43,688 bases of DNA from Desulforamulus aquiferis. Lineage in GTDB: Bacteria > Bacillota > Desulfotomaculia > Desulfotomaculales > Desulfotomaculaceae. The stretch lies in the NCBI GenBank assembly GCA_004143605.1, contig AWVY01000026.1, positions 3,337 to 47,024 on the forward strand, read 5' to 3'. The notes beneath the pieces were generated by a model, which was given only the letters and a program-made list of their open reading frames with translations, did no database searches and was not told the origin of the DNA. Positions 1 to 9,092 of the stretch are shown here, piece by piece. Position 1 is the first letter of the stretch; each line of letters starts with the position of its first letter. Position numbers and translations under genes: made by a program.

Positions 1-120
1 GGCAAGCCTGAGGTAAACACGATGTTTACTCGAAGGCGGCCCATTTTCGCCAGAAGCAAGGGAGTAGCGCTGTCCACTCGGAGAGAGGAGTCGTGAGGGA
101 TTATTAAAGCTTCTCGACAA
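1..120. repeat. Dispersed palindromic repeat, copy A (right half, cut by window edge)
   Basis: Nearly identical to 32279-32415, with a handful of substitutions and one gap of about 17 bases near its right end. It contains the same small hairpin gtaaaca-cga-tgtttac (13-29) and the block ending in ggattattaaa, then ttctcgacaa. The left half, which would pair with this half, lies outside the window. It is intergenic, downstream of htpG, with no open reading frame. This is seen directly by comparing the two places; its nature as a mobile or structured element is inferred. Confidence 0.85.
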
Positions 121-125
121 ACTGA

Positions 126-151
126 GGGTCCCGGCTAAACAGCCGGGACCC
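126..151. terminator. Strong hairpin next to repeat copy A
   Basis: A perfect 11-bp stem gggtcccggct / agccgggaccc closes an AAAC loop. It lies about 40 bases beyond the corrected htpG stop in the direction of htpG transcription. There is no clean T-run on either side, so it may be a transcription terminator or simply an RNA-stabilising end structure. Confidence 0.5.
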
Positions 152-193
152 AACTTCTTATATAAAAAAAGTATAGTCCTTGATCCCAGTCCT

Positions 194-2038
194 TTAATTC
201 AAAGCCCGCTCCAAAATTCTATTCATCCTCTCCACAATACCCCTTGGGTCCACCATTAGTCCAGCGGCGATAAGGCATTGTCATAAACCTGCTCTGCTGC
301 CATATTGGCTAAAGGATCCTTTTTTTTTTGCTTAGCTTACTGAGACCTTTGATAATTGAATGACTTGTATTGATCTCTAATACCTTTGGTCCTATGGCAC
401 TGAGATCCTTATTCATTAACTGCATCATTCTCTGGATGCTGCTGCTAAGATGATCCGGGTTTAGCACAATGGCGGGACTATCGGCTAATCGTTTGGATTC
501 CTTTACCTCAGTGACTTTATCCCCCAGGGCATCCTTCAGCCAGGTGATAAGGTCATTTGTTTCTTCAGCAGATAGTGACTGGGCTTGATCCCTATCAGCA
601 AATCCCTCTATATCCAGATCGGACTGATCAACACTTACAATTTTTTTGCCTTCAAATTCTCCCAACTGGCTTAATATATAATCATCGGCCGCTTCCCTGG
701 TGTAAAGGACCTCCAGGTCCTTATCTTTAAAGATTTCCATATAAGGGCTGGCCTCAATTGTCTCACGATTAGGTCCGTTAAAGTAATAGATTTGCTGCTG
801 GTCTTCTTTCATTCTGTCTAAATAATCCTGTAGCGAAGCCAGTTGTTCCGATTTAGAAGACTCGAAGCGAAGTAGCTTAACCAATTCATTCCGATGAGTA
901 AAATCAGTAGCCAGTCCTTCTTTAAGATAAGCACCAAAGGTTTCCCAAAACTCATTGTATTTCTCAGGAGAATTTTTAGCCTGCTCATTAAGGAACTTGA
1001 GGAAACGTCCTGTCAGCACCCGACGCAGCTTGGATATCAGTGCACTATCCTGCATGGTCTCCCGGGAAATATTCAAGGGAAGTTCCTCGCTATCAACAAC
1101 ACCCTTTACGAATCTTAGCCAATCGGGCAAAATTTCCTTGGATTGCTGTTGAATTAATACCTTACGGCAATAGAGACTTACCCCTGGCTCCATTCTACCA
1201 AATCCAAAACCTTCGAGATTTGTCTTTGGAACAAATAACAGGGCATTGATATTAATAGGTGCATCTGCAGAAAAATGCAGCTTTAGAAGTGGCTCGTCAT
1301 AGGCATTGGCCACATACTTATAGAATTCATTGTAATCCTCTTCAGAGACCTCGTTTTTATTTTTTGTCCAAATGGCTTGAACGGTATTTATCTTTTCACC
1401 TTGAACTAAAATTGGAAAAGGTACAAAACCAGAGTACTGCTTAATAATCCTTTTAATGGTTTCCGCTTTAGAAAACTGCTGGGCATCTTCCTTTAGTTTA
1501 AGAGTTATCCTGGTACCCCTGGTTAGCTCAGCATTATCTTCTATGGTATAGCTGCCTGCCCCCTCAGATCTCCAGGTGCAGCCAGTGGCCCCGGGCAAAT
1601 ATGACTGACTCTCAACAGTAACCTTCTCGGCAACCATAAAGGCGGAATAAAAACCAACACCAAATTGACCAATCAGGTTGAAATCCTTCTTATCTCCCTC
1701 AGAAAGGTATTTTATAAAGGCCTTTGAACCTGAATGGCTATGGTGCCTAAATTTTGAATTAATTCTTCCCTGGTCATGCCTATACCTGTATCAATGATTG
1801 ATAGGCTATTTTGCTCTTCATTTAATTCAATCCCAATTTCTAAAGATAGCTCTTCATTGTCAACATTTTCACCGGCAACCCTTTGATAGCGTAGTTTCTC
1901 CAAGGCATCAGCAGCATTTGATATTAACTCACGCAGGAAAATTTCCCGGTCAGTATAAAGAGAATGAATGACAATATTAAGTAGTTGCTTGACCTCAGCC
2001 TGAAATTCCATAGTTTGATTTTGTGGGTTATTAGTCAT
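194..2038 (-). CDS. htpG: HtpG, Hsp90-family molecular chaperone (frame disrupted)
   Basis: Cytosolic ATP-dependent Hsp90 chaperone. The N-terminal ATPase domain is clear: FLRELISNAADALEKLR, then DTGIGMTREELIQNLGTIA. The middle domain (GVVDSEELPLNISRE) and dimerisation domain follow. The ATG at 2038 is chosen because an aggaggttaataaa ribosome site precedes it; an upstream in-frame ATG at 2083 lacks one. The reading is broken near 1640-1740, again at a 10-T run near 320, and near 270. After the T-run the correct C-terminus continues in another frame (KKDPLANMAAEQVYD, then RMNRILERALN) to a stop at 194. The total of about 614 residues is normal for HtpG. The breaks are probably sequence errors, because both sides of each are well conserved. 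Confidence 0.93.
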
Positions 2039-2131
2039 TTTATTAACCTCCTCTACTGATTTAATTTGTATGGGAATTTCCATAAAGTAATATAAAATGA
2101 AATTCTTGCCTTGTCAACCTGTTTAATGCTC

Positions 2132-3292
2132 TTAATCCTCGGTAAGTTTTGTTTTTGTATCTGTCCATGTGAATTCATCAATAATTTTATTTACCCTGGG
2201 GATGAATCCTTCTGAAAACTCTTCCGGGTAATAAAGCATTACCTGAAATACCCTATCCCTGTGCTTACCTATAACAATGTTACCCAGATACGAAATGTTA
2301 TTTGTTTGACTTAAGAAGGGCCACTCGCTTTCAGACCAGGGATATTGCTTTATGGTATTACCCTCGGAGTAATTAACCTTTTCCCATCTATTGTTGATGA
2401 TTAAGCTGTTGGCAAATTTTACTGCATCCTCAGTGCTAGTTCCCTCGGGATAAAAAAATATGGACATTAATGCATCTTCCCTCTTAGTTCCCGAGAAATT
2501 TGCCATTATCCTAAAGGTATCCCCCTCCCCAGAGCTAACCCTGTCATCTACCATATCTGAGGGAAAATAGGTATAAAAGGGTAATGGGGAGCCGTCAAGC
2601 AGATTTAGGGTGAACTCCTGGGGAATCCCCTCAATGCTGATGGTAGCTTGTTTAATTTGGGCTAATGGCTTAGTTTTGGTCATGGATTTTAATCGGGAGA
2701 CTATCTTCTCTTGATCAATGATAAACTCCCTCATAATCAGCCCAACATTTTCAGCATAGTATTCGTATTGTTCGGAACCACTCGCCTCTAATTCCATTGA
2801 GGTGATTTTAACCTTTACCACCTGTCCATAGTTTCCTGCAGGAACCTTAACCTCTTCATTTACACTGATTATTTCTCTTTTGAATCGCTCATTTTGCCAG
2901 GTGGTGCCTACCTCAAGTGGTCCCTTAAGGATAACCTCGTGCATATTGGGAGGTCCCTGTAAAATATTTTCATCAGTGTAAAATTCTGGCTCTGAGTAAA
3001 GCTTGGCGATCTCGTTATCGCCAACTTGATATACCAGTGCTACCTTTGTTCCTCCATTATCTTCAGCAATCTGTAGCCTATCACCCTCCTGATACATAAC
3101 TCTCCTGGTAAAACTAGCATATTCATTTCCTTCGCCTTCATATTGCCAGGTAAGATCCTGTTCCATCGGGAAATATGCCTCAAGTTCTTTCCCCTTTTTT
3201 ACCTGCTTAGGACTCTCCTGCCGAGCACATCCGCTTAATACTAATAGACAAATGATAATTAATAGTAAAATATTAGTTTTTTTGAAATGCAT
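2132..3292 (-). CDS. Two-domain lipoprotein of unknown function
   Basis: Intact, 386 residues. It has a lipoprotein signal peptide with a hydrophobic core at residues 8-20 and lipobox LSGC, so it should be anchored on the outer face of the membrane. The first half (EVGTTWQN, then SVNEEVKVPAGNYGQVVKVKI) resembles the beta-rich domains seen in many Firmicute lipoproteins that start with a 'pre-set value, W-x-Y' strand. The second half is a separate alpha/beta domain (FYPEGTSTEDAVKFANSLI) of a kind often seen in spore formers. The start is supported by aaggagg 7 bases upstream. I do not recognise a function. Confidence 0.85.
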   Translation of the reverse strand: MHFKKTNILLLIIICLLVLSGCARQESPKQVKKGKELEAYFPMEQDLTWQYEGEGNEYASFTRRVMYQEGDRLQIAEDNGGTKVALVYQVGDNEIAKLYSEPEFYTDENILQGPPNMHEVILKGPLEVGTTWQNERFKREIISVNEEVKVPAGNYGQVVKVKITSMELEASGSEQYEYYAENVGLIMREFIIDQEKIVSRLKSMTKTKPLAQIKQATISIEGIPQEFTLNLLDGSPLPFYTYFPSDMVDDRVSSGEGDTFRIMANFSGTKREDALMSIFFYPEGTSTEDAVKFANSLIINNRWEKVNYSEGNTIKQYPWSESEWPFLSQTNNISYLGNIVIGKHRDRVFQVMLYYPEEFSEGFIPRVNKIIDEFTWTDTKTKLTED

Positions 3293-3459
3293 ACCCTTTC
3301 CTCCTTACCTATGCACACTCAAATTAAAAGACTTCCTCTTTATGAAATTGTTTCTTATGGGTCCAGCTAATTCATCATTACAGTTTCTGCCATTTCACTA
3401 TGAATTATTACTTATAACTACTGAACAAAAAAGGGAGCTCCCAGGAACTCCCGTAAAAT

Positions 3460-3879
3460 TTATAATGGAATCATTTGACCGCCAGAAAATTTCCTGACAG
3501 CATTCTTTGCAGATATTGTTGTATTCTCAGGTAAAAGTTCCGCAGGATACCATCTCCATTCTTTTACCTCCTGTGGTTCGGTAACTTCAGCTTTCCCTTG
3601 CCCATAGGCTACCAGATTTATAAATACCACATGCTTCTCACTGCAGCTCTCAGATACTACATCGATCAGACCTTGTACTGTTACTTCCATGTTGCACTCT
3701 TCAAGCACTTCCCTTGCTGCACACTGGGCTATGGTTTCACCAAACTCAATTTGCCCACCTGGAAAAATCCAATTATTTGAGTGAAATCCCCTGTTTTTTA
3801 AACCTAGCAGAACCTCTCCCTCCGGGTTGATAATCATCACCCGGATAGAATATTTGGTTTTTGGGCCGGCTAAAACCAT
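3460..3879 (-). CDS. Nudix hydrolase
   Basis: Small (139-residue) hydrolase of nucleoside-diphosphate-X compounds. The Nudix box is visible as GGQIEFGETIAQCAAREVLE followed by ECN. It matches G-x5-E-x7-REVLEE, although the usual Gly after EE-x is Asn here. The substrate cannot be told from sequence. The start is placed at the internal ATG at 3879, which is preceded by gaggggagaggaagca; an ATG 18 bases upstream has no good site. The gene is intact. Confidence 0.88.
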   Translation of the reverse strand: MVLAGPKTKYSIRVMIINPEGEVLLGLKNRGFHSNNWIFPGGQIEFGETIAQCAAREVLEECNMEVTVQGLIDVVSESCSEKHVVFINLVAYGQGKAEVTEPQEVKEWRWYPAELLPENTTISAKNAVRKFSGGQMIPL

Positions 3880-3974
3880 TGCTTCCTCTCCCCTCAAGAG
3901 TAAAGGATTTTGTATACAATTACTATATGAGGTATTTATTACCTGCTGAAAAATTAAAATATTTATAATAATAG

Positions 3975-4354
3975 CTATAATATATTTTTTAAGTTTATAG
4001 CCTCTTTTTCCGGCAGGTGTATAAATATTAATCTTAGCTCTGCCAGTTCTCCCAAGGATTGTACCTTATCCTTTTCCCTTATATACTCCTTCACCTTGGC
4101 CAGGGAAAACTGTATATTATCAATCTCCTGGTGATCCATTACAATGGGCCACCATTTACCTTTTGGGACCACTTTTCCTCCAATTCCATTATTTTAGCAT
4201 TGGCTAAATCCCAGTTTCCTTGGGTAATGTTATCTTTTATGCCATCAATATGTTTAGAGAACTGGTCGGCATCATTTTCTATTGTTTGGCCAATCCATAA
4301 ACCGGCGGTAATGATAAGGGCAAGTACTGTAAAAAGTATTAGCAAAAGCCTCAT
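3975..4354 (-). CDS. DUF4363 family protein (frame disrupted)
   Basis: A membrane-anchored protein of about 126 residues. One N-terminal transmembrane helix (MRLLLILFTVLALIITAGLW) is followed by a helical outer domain (WDLANAKIMELEEKW, then WWPIVMDHQEID). This is the pattern of DUF4363, a family of unknown function commonly next to DUF421 genes in spore formers, as here. The frame breaks near 4160 at aaaaggtaaatgg, and both halves read well once one base is restored. ATG 4354 follows ggagatggaca. It probably forms an operon with the DUF421 gene upstream, with a gap of about 40 bases. Confidence 0.75.
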
Positions 4355-4393
4355 TGTCCATCTCCAATTCACTTTGCATGTTTAAACATTAGG

Positions 4394-5073
4394 TTAACCT
4401 GCCTGGGTTTTTACCTGATAAAAAAGATTCCCCTCGGTATCAAGGCTTGCCAATAATACTTTTTTAAAATCATTTATCCCAAACTTGCTTAGCTCTGACC
4501 TTAACCATTCTTCAGTCAGGTTTAACTTTGATAAATTCTGTCTAAAAACATAACCATCTATAATCAAGGTGACTGGAATTCCTTCATATTTTGTGGGAAC
4601 CTGTAAATCAGCAGGCGTAACCGGCCTTTTTTGCGACTTTGGGATGATCGTGATGTCTCCCTTAGTTTCCAAAATGGCAAATTCTATATCGGCAATATTA
4701 GGGTAGTTCTTGGACCTGAGCTGTTCCAACAAATCATTTACGTTATACCTTAATTTTCTAAGCTCTTGCTCAATAATTTTCCCATTTTCGACCAGTACAC
4801 TTGGGGTTCCGGATACTATGCCCCTTAATTTTTCGCTTTTTAAAGTAGAGTAAGAGATGCAGATTCTATTAATAGAAGTGTGAAAATTGGGATTACCCCA
4901 CTCATCAAAGGGATATTAACGGATTCCATTGGAATTGCAGCTAAGTCCGCAATCATTATGATAATTACCAGCTCATATGGTTGCAGCTGACCAATCTGTC
5001 TTTTACCCATTATTCTCAATGCGATGACAACCATAAGAAACAAGAGCAAGGTACGAATCATAATAATCAGCAC
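4394..5073 (-). CDS. DUF421/YetF-family membrane protein (frame disrupted)
   Basis: About 225 residues. The N-terminus holds transmembrane helices around the signature RIMGKRQIGQLQPYELV, then the cytoplasmic alpha/beta DUF421 domain (DIEFAILETKGDI, then YEGIPVTLIIDG). The GTG start at 5073 has ggagg 8 bases upstream. One frame break lies near 4845; the segment VENGKIIEQELRKLRYNVND joins the two parts in the corrected frame. Proteins of this family are associated with spores or the inner membrane, but no biochemical role is settled. It diverges from the sporulation operon starting at 5274, which has its own DUF421 gene. Confidence 0.85.
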
Positions 5074-5273
5074 TGACTTAACCTCCAACTCTGATGAGCG
5101 AACCGTTATTCCCAAATAATAATATTGCCTAATTCAAGGAGAATATGTATAAAAAGACCAGCATAGAAATCAGATCCATTTTTATACCCTTCTTCCAAAC
5201 TTGTACTGTGTAAAAGTATCCCTTCTAGGAAAGTATAATATCGGATCAAATAAATTTTCTAGGAGGTATAAAC

Positions 5274-5480
5274 ATGACTGTAGCATCACAAGTAAAACAA
5301 ACCCTGGCCGGCCTTAAGAGCGCCCAATCAAGCCTTGAGACCTTTGCTTTGCAGACTCAGAACCAAGAGGCAAAGCAGCTTTATACAAGTGCTGCCCAGC
5401 AAACCCAGGCTATCGTACAAAGTCTGGAGCCCCGTATCCATCAAATAGAATCCGAGGAACCTCAGTACAAAGGCTTCTAA
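5274..5480 (+). CDS. DUF1657 protein, first gene of the spoVA-type operon
   Basis: Intact 68-residue helical protein beginning MTVASQVKQTLAGLKSAQSS and ending EEPQYKGF, with no signal or membrane helix. It matches the small DUF1657 family, whose members sit in spoVA-type operons. It has an excellent ribosome site (ctaggaggtataaac). A TATAAT-like box lies at about 5227, but I cannot assign a sporulation sigma factor with confidence. Its function in the spore is unknown. Confidence 0.85.
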   Translation: MTVASQVKQTLAGLKSAQSSLETFALQTQNQEAKQLYTSAAQQTQAIVQSLEPRIHQIESEEPQYKGF

Positions 5481-5490
5481 ATAACTAAGT

Positions 5491-5517
5491 GGCCGGGTCA
5501 TGAAAATTGGCCCGGTT
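5491..5517 (+). terminator. Hairpin between the two DUF1657 genes
   Basis: ggccgggtc and ggcccggtt pair around an AT-rich loop, followed by atttat. It could terminate some transcripts after the first gene so that this small protein is made in excess over the rest of the operon; this is inferred. Confidence 0.4.
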
Positions 5518-5578
5518 ATTTATCTTGGTATATTAGCCCAGTTGTTGATGCAAAATATGCTTCATGGGGGTGAATATT

Positions 5579-5784
5579 TTGACTGTTGCAGCTCAGGTAA
5601 AACAAACTGTAGCCAGCCTTAAGGGGCTAGGGCCACTTTAGAAGCCTTTTATTCCTATGAGCCAAAGGTTGAGATTAAGGAATCTATTCAAAGGAATTGC
5701 AGCATCATTAATAGCGTTATAAATGATTTAGAAAAAAGGGTAAAGACCTTGGAATTTGAGGAACCACAATATAAGGGATTCTAA
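5579..5784 (+). CDS. Second DUF1657 protein (frame disrupted)
   Basis: A tandem paralogue of the gene at 5274. It opens with TTG (MTVAAQVKQTVASLKG) after a gggggtga site and ends in the same EEPQYKGF tail. One base too many or too few near 5627 stops the frame (ttaaggggctagg); the rest, ATLEAFYSYEPKVEIKESIQ, reads on in the neighbouring frame. Corrected length is about 68 residues. The duplicated small gene ahead of a DUF421 gene is typical of spoVA2mob-like operons. Confidence 0.75.
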
Positions 5785-5812
5785 GCAACTTGCCTGTAAG
5801 GAGTAATAGCCT

Positions 5813-6672
5813 ATGCCTGATATGTTAATGGTCTTAATGCGTTCAGTGGGTTTTTTTGCCTTAGCCTTTCTTCTTATCCGTCTTTTAGGAAAAAGACTTA
5901 GTACCCGACTTACAATTTTTGATCAAGTTAATGTAATCGTTATTGCGGTTATTGTTGCAATTGCCTCGATAAACTTAAATATTAATGCTGGTTCTGGTGT
6001 CCTGGCATTGCTAGTTTGGATTGTCCTTCCTGTGGCCATTCACTATTTATCTTTAAAATATAAGACCTTTAGGGATCTGTTTCAGGGCAAGGAAACAATC
6101 CTAATTAATAACGGTAAAGTCCTTGAGGACAAACTTTTGGAGGCACGCTTTACACCCGAGGACCTGCTAAGCAAGCTGAGAAGAAAAAATGCCTTTAAGG
6201 TTGCCGATGTTGAATTCGCCATGCTGGAGCCAAACGGAGAGATAAGCGTTCTCCTAAAAAAGGACAAACAGCCCCTTACAGCAAGTACTGCTGCCATGAA
6301 GTCAGTCAGGAAAGTGTCCCCCAGACTGTCATGCTGGACGGCGAAATAATGGACGAGCCCCTTACCGCCATGGGACTCAATCGAAATTGGCTGCATACTG
6401 AGCTAGAAAAAGTTGGAGTGGCTCCCGAGAATGTCTTTATAGCCCAGGTTGATTCCCTGGGCCAGCTCTATCTGGATCTTTTTAATGATGCCATCCTGGT
6501 TCCTCAGCCTAAAACCAAGGACCTGTTATATGCTACCCTAAAGAAATGCCAGGCAGACTGTGAAATATATGCCTTAGGAACCAGGCAGCAGCAGGCTAAA
6601 GGAATGTACGTAAAGTGTGCCAAGAAACTAGATCAAACAATTAAGGATTTGGAACCTTTACTTAAAAGGTAA
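5813..6672 (+). CDS. DUF421 (YetF-like) membrane protein fused to a DUF1657-like tail (frame disrupted)
   Basis: About 286 residues. Three transmembrane helices lie in the first 90 residues (FFALAFLLIRLLGKR; VIVIAVIVAIASI; VLALLVWIVLPVAI). A cytoplasmic DUF421 domain follows (VADVEFAMLEPNGEISVLL, then VMLDGEIMDEPLTAMGLN). The last 50 residues (YATLKKCQADCEIYALGTRQ) resemble the separate DUF1657 proteins upstream. The frame breaks near 6310. It lies 12 bases before spoVAC, clearly in one operon. In Bacillus, proteins of this type are part of the heat-resistance spoVA2mob operon; the molecular role is not established. Confidence 0.82.
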
Positions 6673-6683
6673 GAGGTGTATCT

Positions 6684-7142
6684 ATGTCTGATAAAAAAAA
6701 GAAAAAGTTAACACCAACACAGCAAGAATATCAAGCCTTCGCAAAGGAACGGGAACCCCAAAGGCCGGTTCTAGCTAATTGCCTTAAGGCTTTTCTGGTT
6801 GGCGGGGCCATTTGTCTTCTAGGACAAGGAATACAGGATTTCTTCATTTGGAACTTTGATTTCACCGAAAAAACCGCCGGCAACCCCACCATCGCCGTAT
6901 TAATATTCCTATCTGTGGTTCTAACCTCATTGGGAGTTTATGATCATCTGGCCCAGTGGGCCGGAGCCGGCAGTGCTGTACCAGTTACGGGCTTTGCCAA
7001 TTCCATGGCCTCAGCGGCTATTGAACACAGAACAGAGGGATTCGTTCTTGGCGTAGGTGGAAAAATGTTTAAGCTGGCGGGATCTGTTATTGTCTTTGGG
7101 GTTTTTGCAGCCTTTATTGTGGCCCTTATAAAAACCTTTTAA
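6684..7142 (+). CDS. spoVAC: SpoVAC, stage V sporulation membrane protein
   Basis: Intact, 152 residues. After a charged N-terminus come four hydrophobic segments with the family signatures FLVGGAICLLGQ and GAGSAVPVTGFANSMASAA. SpoVAC is an inner-membrane channel protein of the developing spore that moves dipicolinic acid in during sporulation and out during germination; it is reported to be mechanosensitive in Bacillus. The start follows aagaggtgtatct. It is flanked by DUF421 and spoVAD genes in tight succession. Confidence 0.95.
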   Translation: MSDKKKKKLTPTQQEYQAFAKEREPQRPVLANCLKAFLVGGAICLLGQGIQDFFIWNFDFTEKTAGNPTIAVLIFLSVVLTSLGVYDHLAQWAGAGSAVPVTGFANSMASAAIEHRTEGFVLGVGGKMFKLAGSVIVFGVFAAFIVALIKTF

Positions 7143-7168
7143 CAATGCTTCTTGGGGGTGGTTCATAA

Positions 7169-8178
7169 ATGCTGCAAGGGCACCAATCATGGGTATTCCC
7201 TAATAAGCCCACCATTTTATCCTCTGCCACTGTGGTGGGTCCCTTTGAGGGAGAGGGACCACTGGCTAATGATTATGATTTTATTCACAGTGACCTATGG
7301 CTAGGTCAAGATAGTTATGAAAAGGCCGAAGAAAAGATGATGGAGGAGGCCTGTGAAAGGGCTATTCACAAGGCTGGGTTACAAAAGGAGGATATTCAGT
7401 TTTTCCTCAGCGGTGACCTGCTAAATCAAATTATTTCCAGTAGTTTTGCTGCCAGGACCCTGGCAGTCCCTTATCTGGGACTCTTTGGTGCCTGCTCCAC
7501 ATCAATGGAAAGCCTGGCCTTGGCCTCACTGTTGGTAGATAGCAAATACGCCAAATATGCCCTATGCGGCACTTCAAGTCATAATGCCGCAGTTGAAAAA
7601 CAATTCCGCTACCCCAATGAATATGGGGCTCAAAAGCCACCCACAGCCCAATGGACCGTAACGGGAGCCGGAGCAGCGGTAGTCAGTCCCCAGGGAGATG
7701 GCCCAAAGGTGACCTCGGCAACCATTGGAAAGGTTATAGATATGGGTATCTCTGATCCCTTCAATATGGGTGCGGCCATGGCTCCAGCTGCAGTTGATAC
7801 TATAACTGCCCACCTGAGGGACCTAGATATATCTCCATGGGAATATGATTTGATCGCAACCGGGGATCTGGCAATGTAGGGTTTAACATAGCCAGGGACC
7901 TGTTTAAAAAGCATAGAATAGACATTCCTGAGGATAGATATTTTGACTGTGGCCTAATGATCTATCATGAGGACCAGCCTGTTCTGGCTGGCGGAAGTGG
8001 TTGTGGCTGCTCTGCCTCGGTATTTTATGGTCATATTATCAATAAAATTAAAAAAGGTGAATTAAAAAAGGTTCTTATTGTGGCAACAGGGGCACTCCTA
8101 TCTCCCCTTTCCTACCAACAGAAAGAAAGCATTCCCTGCATTGCACATGCCGTTTCTATTGAGCAAGGAGTGATATAA
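7169..8178 (+). CDS. spoVAD: SpoVAD, stage V sporulation protein (frame disrupted)
   Basis: A thiolase-fold protein of about 336 residues that binds dipicolinic acid at the spore inner membrane. Visible family segments are [32 protein letters not shown] and, after the break, [14 protein letters not shown]. The frame breaks at about 7870 (gatctggcaatg, apparently one G short), where IATGDLGNVGFN is expected; the rest reads through to 8178. The start is preceded by gggggtgg. The stop abuts the spoVAE start directly, which indicates translational coupling. Confidence 0.92.
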
Positions 8179-8531
8179 ATGGAAGTCTACCTGTGGGCCT
8201 TTGTCGTTGGCGGGCTTATTTGTGTAATCGGCAAATATTATTGGATGTGGCCAAGCTTACTCCTGCCCATGTCATGAGTATTCTGGTTGTTTCAGGGGCG
8301 GTATTGTCCGGCCTGGGACTTTATGAGCCACTGATCGATTTTGCAGGGGCCGGTGCAACAGTTCCTATCACCAGTTTTGGCAATTCCCTTACCAAAGGAG
8401 CGTTGTCTGAAGCAGAAAGGACAGGTCTAGTTGGAATAATAACTGGTATTTTTGAGGTGACCAGTGCAGGTATCTCCGCAGCAATTATTTTTGGCTTTAT
8501 AGCTGCTTTATTATTTAAACCAAAAGGTTAG
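8179..8531 (+). CDS. spoVAE: SpoVAE (SpoVAEb type), stage V sporulation membrane protein (frame disrupted)
   Basis: About 117 residues, hydrophobic, starting [18 protein letters not shown] and continuing after one missing base near 8233 as [18 protein letters not shown]. The signature [19 protein letters not shown] parallels SpoVAC, to which it is related. It starts on the base after the spoVAD stop. It is a partner of SpoVAC and SpoVAD in dipicolinic acid transport across the spore inner membrane. Confidence 0.9.
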
Positions 8532-8545
8532 AAAGGTGATATCAA

Positions 8546-8997
8546 GTGAGAATTAGACTCTTTAGCTTGATTTTAATACTATTACTGGTGATGATAGGCT
8601 GTACAAACTCTCCTGCCCAAAAGCCCCAGTCCCAAGATCAAGATACAAAGCAGGAAGAAAAACAAGTAGCTGTAGACCCTGAATTGGCCGACCAGGTTAA
8701 GCAAAGTGCAAAATCCGTGGGGGGAGTTGAGGATGCCACCTCCGTGGTGGTTGATAAAAAATATCCGCAGCCATTAAAGTAACGGGATTTGAACGTCTTA
8801 AGCTAAAATCAATTAAAGAAGAGGTACATATTAAACTGCATCAGGAAAACCCCGGCTACATAGTTTTAGTAACATCAGATAAAAAACTCTTTAAACAGCT
8901 CCAGGAAATAGAAAAGCAGCTTGGGGAAAATCCCCAGGAAAATCTTACTGACATTAAAAAGAAGGTTGACAAAATTAATAAAGACATGCATGGTTAG
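8546..8997 (+). CDS. YhcN/YlaJ-family sporulation lipoprotein (frame disrupted)
   Basis: About 150 residues. GTG start after gaaaggtgat; signal peptide with lipobox MIGC; a charged Gln/Lys/Asp-rich linker; then the YhcN/YlaJ domain (VGGVEDATSVVVDKKY, then AAIKVTGFERLKLKS). One frame break lies near 8772 after a run of A. YhcN-type lipoproteins are found in the spore inner membrane or cortex and are standard members of spoVA2mob-type operons. It is the last gene of this operon. Confidence 0.82.
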
Positions 8998-9092
8998 ATT
9001 AGATTAGGTTAATTTTTCTATATGGCAGGATATTTAAATCCCCACATTGAAGTTAACAGAATAATTATTAATTTACGACAGGGGGGACGGTA

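Noticed and set aside
194..2038. htpG as a pseudogene
   Set aside because: The breaks fall at homopolymers, and conserved sequence continues on both sides, as in many other essential genes here.
7957..8178. A separate small gene after spoVAD
   Set aside because: Its sequence ([14 protein letters not shown]) is the C-terminal third of SpoVAD; one missing base explains the apparent split.
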